Assembly (NCBI GenBank): GCA_002839185.1
Contig: PGXO01000002.1
Coordinates: 1 to 64,000 of the forward strand
Length of the DNA: 64,000 nt
DNA from: Synergistetes bacterium HGW-Synergistetes-1
GTDB lineage: Bacteria > Synergistota > Synergistia > Synergistales > Synergistaceae
Direction of reading: 5' to 3'
Below are positions 52,757 to 60,874 of this stretch, one piece after another (position 1 is the stretch's first letter; the number at the start of each line of letters is the position of its first letter). Below the pieces are notes generated by a model. That model saw only the letters and a program-made list of their open reading frames with translations. It made no database searches and was not told the origin of the DNA. The position numbers were made by a program, and so were the translations under genes.

Positions 52757-53335
52757 CTATTTGATAAGCCCGCTGAAGCCCATGAAAGCGATGGACATGA
52801 GTCCCGCGGTAACAAGCGCAATAGGCAGCCCTCTTAGACACTTCGGCATATTCTGGCTTATCTCAATTCTTTCCCTTATGCCCGCCATGAGTAATATCGC
52901 CAGAAGGAATCCGACAGATGCTCCTGCGGCGTGAACGATCGATTCTATGAAGCTATATTTCTCGTTCATATTAATGACCGCTACACCGAGAACGGCGCAG
53001 TTGGTTGTGATCAGCGGGAGAAATATGCCAAGCGATTTGTAGAGCCCCGGCTGGACTTTTTTGAGCACTATCTCAACAAACTGTACAAGGGCAGCTATTA
53101 TTAGGATGAACGATAGAGTGTAAAGGTATTCTAGGCCCAATGGTACAAGGATAAAAGTGTATGCCGACCAGGTCATAGTCGATGCGAGCACAATAACGAA
53201 TATTACGGCAAGGCCCATTCCCCTTGCTGTTTCCAATTTGTTTGATACACCTAAAAATGGGCAACAGCCGAGGAAGCGTGCCAGAAGAATGTTGTTTACA
53301 AAAATGGCTCCGAAGAAGAGCGCAAGCAGAGACAT
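52757..53335 (-). CDS. rnfA: Rnf complex subunit RnfA
   Basis: The 192-residue protein has six membrane segments and the family starts NNILLARFLGCCPFLGVS and TTNCAVLGVAV. Conserved cysteines in these helices hold a membrane-embedded iron-sulfur site with RnfE. The ATG shares one base with the rnfE stop (TAATG). Confidence 0.97.
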   Translation of the reverse strand: MSLLALFFGAIFVNNILLARFLGCCPFLGVSNKLETARGMGLAVIFVIVLASTMTWSAYTFILVPLGLEYLYTLSFILIIAALVQFVEIVLKKVQPGLYKSLGIFLPLITTNCAVLGVAVINMNEKYSFIESIVHAAGASVGFLLAILLMAGIRERIEISQNMPKCLRGLPIALVTAGLMSIAFMGFSGLIK

Positions 53336-54069
53336 TATGCGTCACCCTCCTTTTCTTCTTTCGTACAGGGCAGGCTTAATCCGCCGCCCCCGCAGTATTT
53401 CTTTAGTCCGCAGCCCTCACAGGAATCAAGTTTTTTCCAGCCGTCAAAGTCAGGTTTGAAGCCTGTGGACTCTTCCTCTTTCCTGAGCTGGATCTTCCTG
53501 AAAAGGGCTATAAGAATTCCCAGTGTGATGAATCCGCCGGGAGCCAGTATGACAAGTAGGGCAGGTTGGTAAAATGAGGGTATCACCGAGAAATTGAAAA
53601 TAGAGCCGTTTCCCAGAAGTTCCCTTATCCCTCCGATGAATGTGAGGGCGAATGTAAATCCAAGCCCCATGCCGATCCCGTCGAAAAGAGAGTCGATCAC
53701 CCCGTTTTTGAAAGCAAATGCCTCAGCCCTGGCAAGTATTATGCAGTTTACGACGATCAGAGGGATAAATATGCCCAGTGATTTATCGAGAGCAGGAGCG
53801 TATGCTGATATCAGGAGCTGGATTATGGTCACGAATCCCGCAATGACTACGATGAAAGCCGGGATGCGAATTTCGTCGGGTATGAATTTCCTTATCATGG
53901 ATATCATGACATTGGAGCCCATAAGCACTGCCATAGCAGCAAGCCCCATCCCGAAACCGTTTGAAGCGCTCGTGGTGACCGCCAGGGTCGGGCATAGACC
54001 GAGCACAAGTACAAAGGTCGGGTTCTCTGTAAGTATTCCGTTTTTAAGCAGTCTGAGAGGACTCATCAT
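53335..54069 (-). CDS. rnfE: Rnf complex subunit RnfE with cysteine-rich tail
   Basis: The 244-residue protein has six membrane segments like RnfA (VLVLGLCPTLAVTTSASNG, IVVNCIILARAEAFA) and an added cytosolic or periplasmic tail of about 45 residues. The tail carries Cys217-x-x-Cys220-x5-Cys226-x8-Cys235. Usual RnfE proteins are about 200 residues and end soon after the last helix. The tail could hold an extra metal centre. Start ATG 54069; GTG 54072 also overlaps the rnfG stop. Confidence 0.95.
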   Translation of the reverse strand: MMSPLRLLKNGILTENPTFVLVLGLCPTLAVTTSASNGFGMGLAAMAVLMGSNVMISMIRKFIPDEIRIPAFIVVIAGFVTIIQLLISAYAPALDKSLGIFIPLIVVNCIILARAEAFAFKNGVIDSLFDGIGMGLGFTFALTFIGGIRELLGNGSIFNFSVIPSFYQPALLVILAPGGFITLGILIALFRKIQLRKEEESTGFKPDFDGWKKLDSCEGCGLKKYCGGGGLSLPCTKEEKEGDA

Positions 54070-54638
54070 CACTTATTCCCCTCCCCTTTCAGGTTTTTTG
54101 CCCAGTATTCAAGCGCTGTATTGACACCATTAGCCACTGCGCTTGAAGTTATGGTGGCTCCTGATATGGCCTGGATCTCGTTTTCCTCAGCCGGTGTTGT
54201 CTTTGTTATTACTACCCTGTCTACGTTCTTTTGTTCGAACTGATCAGAGAAAGCAGGATCGGCAGCCTTTGCGCCAAGTCCCGGGGTCTCTGTATGGCTT
54301 AGTATCTTGATGTCGATCAGTTTGCCCTCGTCGTCGATCCCGACCACCATCTCTATGAGGCCGCCGTATCCTTTCGGAGTCACCGTTATGTTGTATCCCA
54401 CAGTCTCTCCGTTCGCTGATCCTTTGTTTACTTCCTTAATGATACTGTGATCCAGCGGGCTGTCCATTCCCTCAAAATCAGAGGCTTCCGGAAGAGTTTC
54501 TGCCAATGCCGCCATTTTTTCTTTTTCTTTTGCTGAGCGGATCGGTTCGAGTGTCATAGTATAGACTCCGCCAAGTATAAGTCCTGTCACAGCTGTGATG
54601 ATAAAGAGCACAGCGCCGAGTCTCAATATCTTAGCCAT
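54069..54638 (-). CDS. rnfG: Rnf complex subunit RnfG (FMN-bearing)
   Basis: The 189-residue protein has one N-terminal membrane helix and an FMN-binding domain. The covalent FMN site is SGATITS (Thr as acceptor), placed by ApbE. HTETPGLGAKA is the other typical block. It overlaps rnfD by eight bases and rnfE by one to four bases. Confidence 0.96.
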   Translation of the reverse strand: MAKILRLGAVLFIITAVTGLILGGVYTMTLEPIRSAKEKEKMAALAETLPEASDFEGMDSPLDHSIIKEVNKGSANGETVGYNITVTPKGYGGLIEMVVGIDDEGKLIDIKILSHTETPGLGAKAADPAFSDQFEQKNVDRVVITKTTPAEENEIQAISGATITSSAVANGVNTALEYWAKNLKGEGNK

Positions 54639-55560
54639 GCTTCTTCACCTCCCCAAATATACGGGGTCGTGCAAATTTGTCTATCAGCGGAACAGTCAGG
54701 TTCATTATCAGTATTGAGTAAGAAACACCCTCAGGGTATCCTCCGAAGACCCTGATGAGTGAGGTAAGAAGTCCGCACCCCAGAGCGAAAATCACCTGTC
54801 CTTTTTTCGTCATAGGGGAAGTTGTGTAGTCCGTAGCCATGAAGATGGCTCCCAGGAAAAGACCCCCTGCTATTACTTCATACATCGGTCCTGCCGGTCT
54901 TCCGAGCACCGCAGTCAAAGCAGCTACCGTCCCGATATAGACCACCGGTATGTGCCAGCTGATGATGCCTTTATAAAGCAGTATGGCGAAACCTATCAGA
55001 AGGGCTGCGGCAGAAGTTTCTCCGATGCAGCCTCCTATGTTGCCGATAAATACATCGTATATCCCCGGCAGGTTCTCTATCGAGCCCTCTTTTATCATGG
55101 CAAGAGGTGTTGCGCCGGAAACACCATCAAGGGTCCACGATGTCATTGAAACGGGCCAGCTTGATACCATGAAGGCCCTTCCCGCGAGGGCAGGGTTGAC
55201 GATATTGCAGCCGATGCCTCCGAAGAATTGTTTTACGATGATTATTGCGAAGACGCTTCCCACTGCCGCCATCCAGAAAGGGATAGAGGGCGGGAGGTTA
55301 TAGGCCAGGAGAAGGCCTGTGACAGCGGCAGAAAGATCTCCTACCGTGACGTTCTGTTTTGCCAGCTTCTGCCAGACATACTCGGATATTTTGCAGCTTG
55401 CTACACAGACGGCCATTACTGCGGCGGCCCTGAGCCCAAAGAAATATATGCCTGCCAGACCCGCAGGAGCGAGGGCGGCAAGGACCCACGCCATTATCAC
55501 CCTGGTGTCTTGGGGCGCATGAATATGAGGTGAACTTGATACTGCAAGCAGTCTTTCCAT
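54631..55560 (-). CDS. rnfD: Rnf complex subunit RnfD
   Basis: The 309-residue membrane protein has about eight to ten helices, with the FMN-carrying SGATPLA motif and the GGIGCNIVNPALAGRAFM block. It forms part of the membrane core through which Na+ or H+ is moved. The ATG shares one base with the rnfC stop (TAATG). Confidence 0.96.
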   Translation of the reverse strand: MERLLAVSSSPHIHAPQDTRVIMAWVLAALAPAGLAGIYFFGLRAAAVMAVCVASCKISEYVWQKLAKQNVTVGDLSAAVTGLLLAYNLPPSIPFWMAAVGSVFAIIIVKQFFGGIGCNIVNPALAGRAFMVSSWPVSMTSWTLDGVSGATPLAMIKEGSIENLPGIYDVFIGNIGGCIGETSAAALLIGFAILLYKGIISWHIPVVYIGTVAALTAVLGRPAGPMYEVIAGGLFLGAIFMATDYTTSPMTKKGQVIFALGCGLLTSLIRVFGGYPEGVSYSILIMNLTVPLIDKFARPRIFGEVKKHG

Positions 55561-56897
55561 TACTTGACCGCCGCCTTTCTGCGCATTGCCATGATAGTTG
55601 ATTTGCCGTCCCTGAACGACTGGGTGAGATGTCTGTTTGCCGGGCAGCTATAGGAACATGCCCCGCATTCGATGCAGTTCATCCCGCCGGTCTCCTCGAA
55701 AGCCTTATAGTCTCTCATCAGGACAAGCGGGTTCAGGACGCTGGGCATAAGGCCCATGGGGCATCCCTCAAAGCAGCGTCCGCATCTTATGCAGGCTGAT
55801 TCAGGGGCAAGATGAGAGTTTGAAGCTGTCAGGGCAAGGATCCCCGAAGTGCTTTTAACTACCGGGATATCTATTGAACGGAGGGAGACTCCCATCATGG
55901 GACCGCCTGAGATAACCTTGACCGGCTGTTCCCTGAAACCTCCACAGAAGTCGATCAATTCCCGCATCGAAGTCCCGAGCGGCACATGGATGTTTTTAGG
56001 TTCTGCCACAGCTTCGCCTGTCACTGTGATTATTCTTGTCAACGCAGGATCTCCGGCAACAATTGCCTCCCTTATCTGATGCACTGTGCGTACGTTAAGG
56101 ATTATGCATCCTACGTCGGCAGGAAGAGCGGTCATGATGTACTCCTGTTTTGTCACGGCTTCGATGAGCATTTTTTCTGCTCCCTGGGGATACTTTACTG
56201 CCAAAGCTGCAACGGAGATATTTCCTGGTCCCTGTTTAGCGATTTCGGACTCCATTGTCTTTATCGCCTCAGGCTTGTTGTTCTCTATGCCTATGATTCC
56301 CTCTGCCTCGGGGAAGAGCCTCAATAGAAGCTTAAGGCCTTCAACGATCTTTTCCGGTTCTTCCAGCATGAGTCGGTTATCACAGTTTATGTATGGTTCA
56401 CATTCGACGCCGTTTATTATCAGCCATTTGATCTTCTTGTCCGGCGGCGGGGAAAGTTTTACCGCTGTAGGGAAGGTCGCGCCCCCAAAACCGACTATGC
56501 CTGCTTCTCTTATCCTTTTAAGATACTCCCTGGGGTCTGCGGTGGCGTAATTTTCGAGAGGCGCCCAGAATGGGTCTTTTTCATAGCAGTTGTCGTTTTC
56601 GATTATGACACAGTTTTCATAGATCCCTGCTGATGTAAGTCTCAGCGCGATATCCTTCACCGTTCCCGAAACGCTTGAGAGGACGGGTGCTGAAACGAAC
56701 GCTTCGCTGTCACCCAGTTTCTGTCCCACAAGTACCCTGTCTCCCTTTTTCACCACTGGCTGACATGGTGCTCCGAGGCTCTGTGCCATTGGAAAGACAA
56801 GATCTCCTTTGGGCAGGTACTTCTCAATTTTTTTGTTGACAGTCTGATCTTTCTTCTGGGGCGGGTGTATTCCTCCCCAGAATGACGGAAGTTTCAT
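55560..56897 (-). CDS. rnfC: Rnf complex subunit RnfC (NADH-binding)
   Basis: The 445-residue soluble subunit has GIVGFGGATFPTAVK and the Gly-rich NADH/FMN site, an SLBB-like region and two [4Fe-4S] motifs (CIRCGRCFEGCP, CIECGACSYSCP). It passes electrons to NAD+. It is the first gene of the operon; GAGGAGGAAA precedes the ATG. The N-terminal residues IHPPQKKDQT are also typical. Confidence 0.97.
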   Translation of the reverse strand: MKLPSFWGGIHPPQKKDQTVNKKIEKYLPKGDLVFPMAQSLGAPCQPVVKKGDRVLVGQKLGDSEAFVSAPVLSSVSGTVKDIALRLTSAGIYENCVIIENDNCYEKDPFWAPLENYATADPREYLKRIREAGIVGFGGATFPTAVKLSPPPDKKIKWLIINGVECEPYINCDNRLMLEEPEKIVEGLKLLLRLFPEAEGIIGIENNKPEAIKTMESEIAKQGPGNISVAALAVKYPQGAEKMLIEAVTKQEYIMTALPADVGCIILNVRTVHQIREAIVAGDPALTRIITVTGEAVAEPKNIHVPLGTSMRELIDFCGGFREQPVKVISGGPMMGVSLRSIDIPVVKSTSGILALTASNSHLAPESACIRCGRCFEGCPMGLMPSVLNPLVLMRDYKAFEETGGMNCIECGACSYSCPANRHLTQSFRDGKSTIMAMRRKAAVK

Positions 56898-57009
56898 ATA
56901 GATTTCCTCCTCTTGTCCTATAAAGCGAAAACTTCTATATCAAAGCATAAAAAGCACCGATAAGTGGCGCAGGTTAGATTCTATCATTTAAATGAAAAAA
57001 TAAAAGGTG

Positions 57010-57055
57010 CAGCTGTAAAAATGTCCGGTTCATAAAAATACCGGTATCACAGCTG
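57010..57055 (-). terminator. Terminator behind the ABC ATPase gene
   Basis: CAGCTGT (57010-57016) pairs with ACAGCTG (57049-57055), with CCGGT/ACCGG inside. On the minus strand CCTTTTATTTTTT follows. It separates the ATPase from the rnf operon. Confidence 0.7.
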
Positions 57056-57134
57056 AATATTCTGTTTATTGCAGCACACCAGAGAAAAGATTTTTCGGAG
57101 TATCTTTCATTGAAAAGCCGGCACTTGTCATTTT

Positions 57135-58667
57135 TTAGGTCTGCGGCCTTACTCCTGCCATCATAAGCCCGAGAGTCTCTGCATCGGTGCTTCGCGGATC
57201 CTCTATCACGCCTACTATTGAACCGCTGTAGATAACAGCCAGCCTGTCTGAGATAGACATCAGTTCCTGCAGATCTTTGGATATAAGCAGTATGGCCACT
57301 CCGTTGTCCCTTGCCTCCATGAGGCGCTGATGCACAAATTCAGCTGCTCCGACGTCAAGCCCCCATGTTGGCTGCATGGCTATGATGACCTTTGTTCCAT
57401 CGGAAATTTCTCTGGACAGCATCAGTTTCTGCAGATTGCCTCCTGACAGGATCCTTACAGGCGCACGCATTGAAGGGGCAAGTACATCATACTTTTTTAC
57501 TCTCTCTACAGCAAATTTTGCAATGTATTCCCAGTCCATAAAGTATTTCTTTGTCTCTACCGGAGGCTCCCAGTAATTTTTAAGGGGCATGTTCTCCTCA
57601 ACGTTCATGTTGGGAATAAGGCCTACGCCCTTCCTGTCTGCGGGGATGTAGCTCACGCCCGAATTGATAAAGTCTCTTGTGCAGGATCCTGTAATGTCTT
57701 TTCCTCCTATCACGATCACTCCGTTCTCAGGGGCACGGAGTCCGGCAAGCACCTCGCAGAGTTCTTCCTGACCGTTGCCGTCAACGCCGGCTATCCCCAG
57801 TATTTCTCCGGACCGCAGTGAAAGCGTGAGATCTGTCAGGGCCTGGATATTGCGGTCATTTTTAACGCAGACGCCCCTGCATTCAAGAAAGGTCTCTCCC
57901 GGTTTGGGCCTGTCCTCCGAAATGACTATTCCTTCAAGCTGATGCCCGACCATCATTTCAGCGATCTCCTCCTTGGAGATCCCTTTTGCAGGCACGGTTC
58001 CGACCTTTACCCCCTTCCTGAGGATCGTGAGCCTGTCGGATATTTCCATGATCTCTTCTATCTTATGTGAGATAAGGACTATGCCATGTCCGTTGCTGAT
58101 CATGTTTTTAACTGTTCGGAAAAGCTCCCTCGTCTCCTGAGGGGTGAGGACGGAGGTAGGTTCGTCAAGAATAAGAACTTTTGTCCCCCTGTAGAGCATT
58201 TTTAGTATTTCCACTCTTTGCTGCTCTCCTATAGAAAGCTGCCATATCTTTGCTTCCGGGTCGACCTTGAGGCCGTATTTTTCTGAGAGGCCGCGGATTT
58301 TTTCGATTATCTTGTTTTTATTCAGGTTGAGAGGCTCATCTTTGAGACCAAGAACCATGTTTTCCCAGACAGTAAATACGGGAACGAGCATAAAGTGCTG
58401 GTGGACCATGCCTATTCCATTCTCTATCGCCAGGCGCGGGTTGGAAAGTATTACCGATTTTCCTTCAATTTCTATAGTTCCTGCATCAGGCAGATATATT
58501 CCTGCGAGGCAGTTCATGAGAGTAGTTTTGCCTGCTCCGTTTTCGCCCAGAATACTGTGGACCTCACCCCTGAAAAGCTCAAAATCAACATTTCTGTTTG
58601 CGTATGAGCCATAGAAGATTTTATCGATGTTCTTCATTCTTACCAGTGGGTAATTTTTATCGTCCAT
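57135..58667 (-). CDS. BMP/simple-sugar-type ABC transporter ATPase with two nucleotide domains
   Basis: The 510-residue protein joins two ABC domains. Domain 1 has Walker A GENGAGKTT, signature LSIGEQQRVEIL and Walker B VLILDEPTS. Domain 2 has a degenerate Walker A (GVDGNGQEEL) and LSGGNLQKLMLSRE, the usual state in this family. It should energise nucleoside or sugar import. Its two permease genes are normally adjacent but are absent here. The BMP binding protein at 49217 is a likely partner. Confidence 0.92.
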   Translation of the reverse strand: MDDKNYPLVRMKNIDKIFYGSYANRNVDFELFRGEVHSILGENGAGKTTLMNCLAGIYLPDAGTIEIEGKSVILSNPRLAIENGIGMVHQHFMLVPVFTVWENMVLGLKDEPLNLNKNKIIEKIRGLSEKYGLKVDPEAKIWQLSIGEQQRVEILKMLYRGTKVLILDEPTSVLTPQETRELFRTVKNMISNGHGIVLISHKIEEIMEISDRLTILRKGVKVGTVPAKGISKEEIAEMMVGHQLEGIVISEDRPKPGETFLECRGVCVKNDRNIQALTDLTLSLRSGEILGIAGVDGNGQEELCEVLAGLRAPENGVIVIGGKDITGSCTRDFINSGVSYIPADRKGVGLIPNMNVEENMPLKNYWEPPVETKKYFMDWEYIAKFAVERVKKYDVLAPSMRAPVRILSGGNLQKLMLSREISDGTKVIIAMQPTWGLDVGAAEFVHQRLMEARDNGVAILLISKDLQELMSISDRLAVIYSGSIVGVIEDPRSTDAETLGLMMAGVRPQT

Positions 58668-58843
58668 CTCTTTGCCCCCGATTTATATGTATCACATGCC
58701 CTGTTGATTCTAACAATTTGACCCCAAAAATGCAAAATATCAAGACACCGGATAAAAAACAGTATACAATATCACCTGTCAGTCTGGCCGCCTTGAAAAA
58801 CAGCGCGGGACAGGAATATTAAGGGAAAAGAGACTACCTGCCA

Positions 58844-59764
58844 ATGCGCAAAAACATAATACTCAGTTATTCTCTGGCATTGCTTGCTATCTTTATATGG
58901 AGCGTAACCTTTGTCTCAACAAAAATTCTTCTTGATCATCTGTCACCTACGGAGATCCTTTTTTACCGATATGTGATAGCCTATCTTCTTTTCTTTGCTG
59001 CAAGCCCTAAGATCATTTGGCCGCTTAACTCACGTGACGAGGCAAAATTTGCCCTCGCAGGTTTTCTGGGCGTTACCCTCTATTTTCTCTGTGAAAATTT
59101 TGCCCTCTCGTTCAGCACAGCATCAAATGTCTCTCTGCTTGTCGCGACTGCTCCGATGCTGACCGGCCTGGTCTCACATTTTATGACTAAAAATGAAAGA
59201 ATTTCGGTCAACTTTATATACGGGTGTGTCTTCGGACTGGCAGGAGTCTTCCTTATAGTATTCAACGGTCATTTTGTCCTTAAACTTAACCCTGTAGGTG
59301 ACATACTGGCGATAATTGCTGCGCTCTCTTTTGCCTTCTACTCGATAATTATCAGGGACCTGAACAGGGCTGTCTATTCAGCAGTCGTGATAACAAGGAA
59401 AACCTTTTTTTATTCGCTTTTGTCTCTTATCCCGCTTCTTTTTACCCCGCTCTTTGAATGGGATCCAGGAGTACTTATGGAGAAGGAAGTTTTTGGGAAC
59501 CTTATCTTTCTCGGGGTATTTGCTTCTGCACTATGCTTTCTTCTCTGGAACAAAGTCATATGGGAACTTGGTGCAGTAAGGGCAAACAACCTGATATACC
59601 TTACTCCTCCGATAGCTATGCTCTCCGCTGCTGTTGTCCTTCACGAGAGGATCACCATCTTTGCCGCAGCTGGCGGACTGCTCATACTGCTTGGGGTCTA
59701 TCTTTCCCAAAGAAGAGTCCCGGGACCTGAGAAAGGATCCGGGACTGCGGAAGAAACTGAATAA
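58844..59764 (+). CDS. DMT superfamily (EamA) transporter
   Basis: The 306-residue protein has ten membrane segments in two EamA halves. FIWSVTFVSTKILLDHLSPTEILFYRY at the start and YLTPPIAMLSAAVVLHERIT late are typical. Members export amino acids or metabolites. The ribosome site is weak and distant (AAGGGAAAAG). It is divergent from the ABC ATPase and shares no operon. Confidence 0.87.
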   Translation: MRKNIILSYSLALLAIFIWSVTFVSTKILLDHLSPTEILFYRYVIAYLLFFAASPKIIWPLNSRDEAKFALAGFLGVTLYFLCENFALSFSTASNVSLLVATAPMLTGLVSHFMTKNERISVNFIYGCVFGLAGVFLIVFNGHFVLKLNPVGDILAIIAALSFAFYSIIIRDLNRAVYSAVVITRKTFFYSLLSLIPLLFTPLFEWDPGVLMEKEVFGNLIFLGVFASALCFLLWNKVIWELGAVRANNLIYLTPPIAMLSAAVVLHERITIFAAAGGLLILLGVYLSQRRVPGPEKGSGTAEETE

Positions 59765-59791
59765 CAGACCAGTTTAAGTTGGCTCGAGAAA

Positions 59792-60511
59792 TCATTCTTT
59801 TCTTTTATGAAGAACCTCGACCTCTACATGAGAAGGGATCACAGGCTCATCTTTTTCTCCCTTAAGGTGCTTTATCTCTTTTTTAAGCATGGCCATCTCT
59901 TCCTCCATCCTTAAGAGCTTTGCCCAGAGTTCTTCCGGGTTCATGCATGCCGCGCACTCGCTTACTCTTTTGCCGTCGATCTTTATTATTCTTGCCCTCA
60001 TTCCGGTAACTGTGGCGTTTTTAGGGACATCTTTAAGCACGGCGCTGTTGGCTCCTATCCTGGAATTTGCCCCGACCGTTATCGGTCCCAGTATTTTTGC
60101 TCCGCTGCCGACGAAAACGTTTGATTCGATGGTCGGATGCCTCTTCGCACCTTTCTCGTTGCCTGTCCCGCCCAGTGTAACTCCCTGATAGAGGGTAACG
60201 TTGTTGCCGACCTCTGCTGTCTCTCCGATAACCACTCCTGCTCCATGGTCAATAAAGAAACCCTTGCCGATCTTTGCTCCCGGGTGGATCTCGATCCCTG
60301 TCCACCATCTTACTATCAGCGAGAGGAAACGGGGCAGTACCGGGATGTGCATAGTTGAATGCATGAAGTGGAAGGCACGGTGGAATGTGATCGCAAGGAA
60401 CCCAGGGGTACAGAGGACGACCTCAAGTACTCCCCTTATACCTTTGGGTATCGCAGGATCGTTACGCATCGCAGCCTCAAAATCACTTTTGATATATTCC
60501 CAAGCTGACAT
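59792..60511 (-). CDS. cysE: Serine O-acetyltransferase
   Basis: The 239-residue protein has the helical N-terminus and a left-handed beta-helix of hexapeptide repeats (IHPGAKIGKGFFIDHGAGVVIGE, GVTLGGTG) with the catalytic His/Asp region. It makes O-acetylserine from serine and acetyl-CoA, the committed step of cysteine synthesis. A charged, Glu/Lys-rich tail follows; the C-terminal Ile that docks CysK is absent. It is preceded by a cysteine-codon attenuator (60561-60759), so its expression should rise when charged tRNA-Cys is scarce. Confidence 0.95.
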   Translation of the reverse strand: MSAWEYIKSDFEAAMRNDPAIPKGIRGVLEVVLCTPGFLAITFHRAFHFMHSTMHIPVLPRFLSLIVRWWTGIEIHPGAKIGKGFFIDHGAGVVIGETAEVGNNVTLYQGVTLGGTGNEKGAKRHPTIESNVFVGSGAKILGPITVGANSRIGANSAVLKDVPKNATVTGMRARIIKIDGKRVSECAACMNPEELWAKLLRMEEEMAMLKKEIKHLKGEKDEPVIPSHVEVEVLHKRKE

Positions 60512-60560
60512 TCATATCACCCTTTTCAAATCGATTTGTCCTATGTTTTTTCTAATAAAA

Positions 60561-60685
60561 AAGACCTGCCGGAGCAGGTCTTATGTTTCCTAATCAAATT
60601 TTTAAATACCTGCTGTTAAGTCTATGACCGCAACAGCCAACCGGGCAGCGCGGATCAACCTCCGAAGCCCTCCATACAACAGCAG
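60561..60685 (-). promoter_or_regulatory. Predicted cysteine-responsive transcription attenuator of cysE
   Basis: Arm 1 CTGCTGTT (60685-60678) pairs with arm 2 AACAGCAG (60617-60610), extended by ATAC/GTAT with one bulge. Arm 2 AGCAGGT (60614-60608) can instead pair with arm 3 ACCTGCT (60579-60573). Arm 3 otherwise pairs with arm 4 in the terminator AAGACCTGC-TCCG-GCAGGTCTT (60582-60561), followed by TTTTTT. Arm 1 coincides with three Cys codons of the leader ORF. A ribosome stalled there would mask arm 1, allow 2:3 and prevent termination. Confidence 0.85.
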
Positions 60686-60723
60686 TATACAGAAACAAAG
60701 TGAGAAGCCGCAATTTTTATCAT
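60655..60723 (-). CDS. cysE leader peptide with three consecutive cysteines
   Basis: A 22-codon ORF opens with ATG 60723 and stops with TGA 60657-60655. Codons 13-17 read Tyr-Cys-Cys-Cys-Met (TGC TGT TGT at 60684-60676). It has no ribosome site; the ATG lies where the promoter predicts the transcript to begin, so it would be read as leaderless mRNA. The Cys codons fall inside arm 1 of the attenuator, while the stop codon is about 20 bases past it, so a ribosome reaching the stop leaves arm 1 free to pair. Confidence 0.8.
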   Translation of the reverse strand: MIKIAASHFVSVYCCCMEGFGG

Positions 60724-60730
60724 GTGAGAT

Positions 60731-60759
60731 ATTTTAACAGGCATACCCAATTAATGCAA
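60731..60759 (-). promoter_or_regulatory. Promoter of the cysE leader
   Basis: On the minus strand TTGCAT (60759-60754) and TAAAAT (60736-60731) are 17 bases apart, with an extended -10 TG at the right place. The predicted start is 60724 or 60723, the A of the leader ATG. Confidence 0.75.
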
Positions 60760-60874
60760 TATTTCTGATATATTTTGTGATATATTTTTGATATATTTCG
60801 ATCTTTCTCTATTATTAGTTGAGTGTATACTTAATACATTATTATGTAATAAACATTTACAGGGAGGGAATAGA

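Noticed and set aside
60561-60723. cysE leader as 6S RNA, SRP RNA, T-box or SAM riboswitch
   Set aside because: The transcript ends do not pair as in 6S, the SRP GGAA/AGCAGCC apex is missing, no T-box TGGNACCGCG motif is present and no SAM-I core is visible. The Cys-codon leader ORF explains the arms better.
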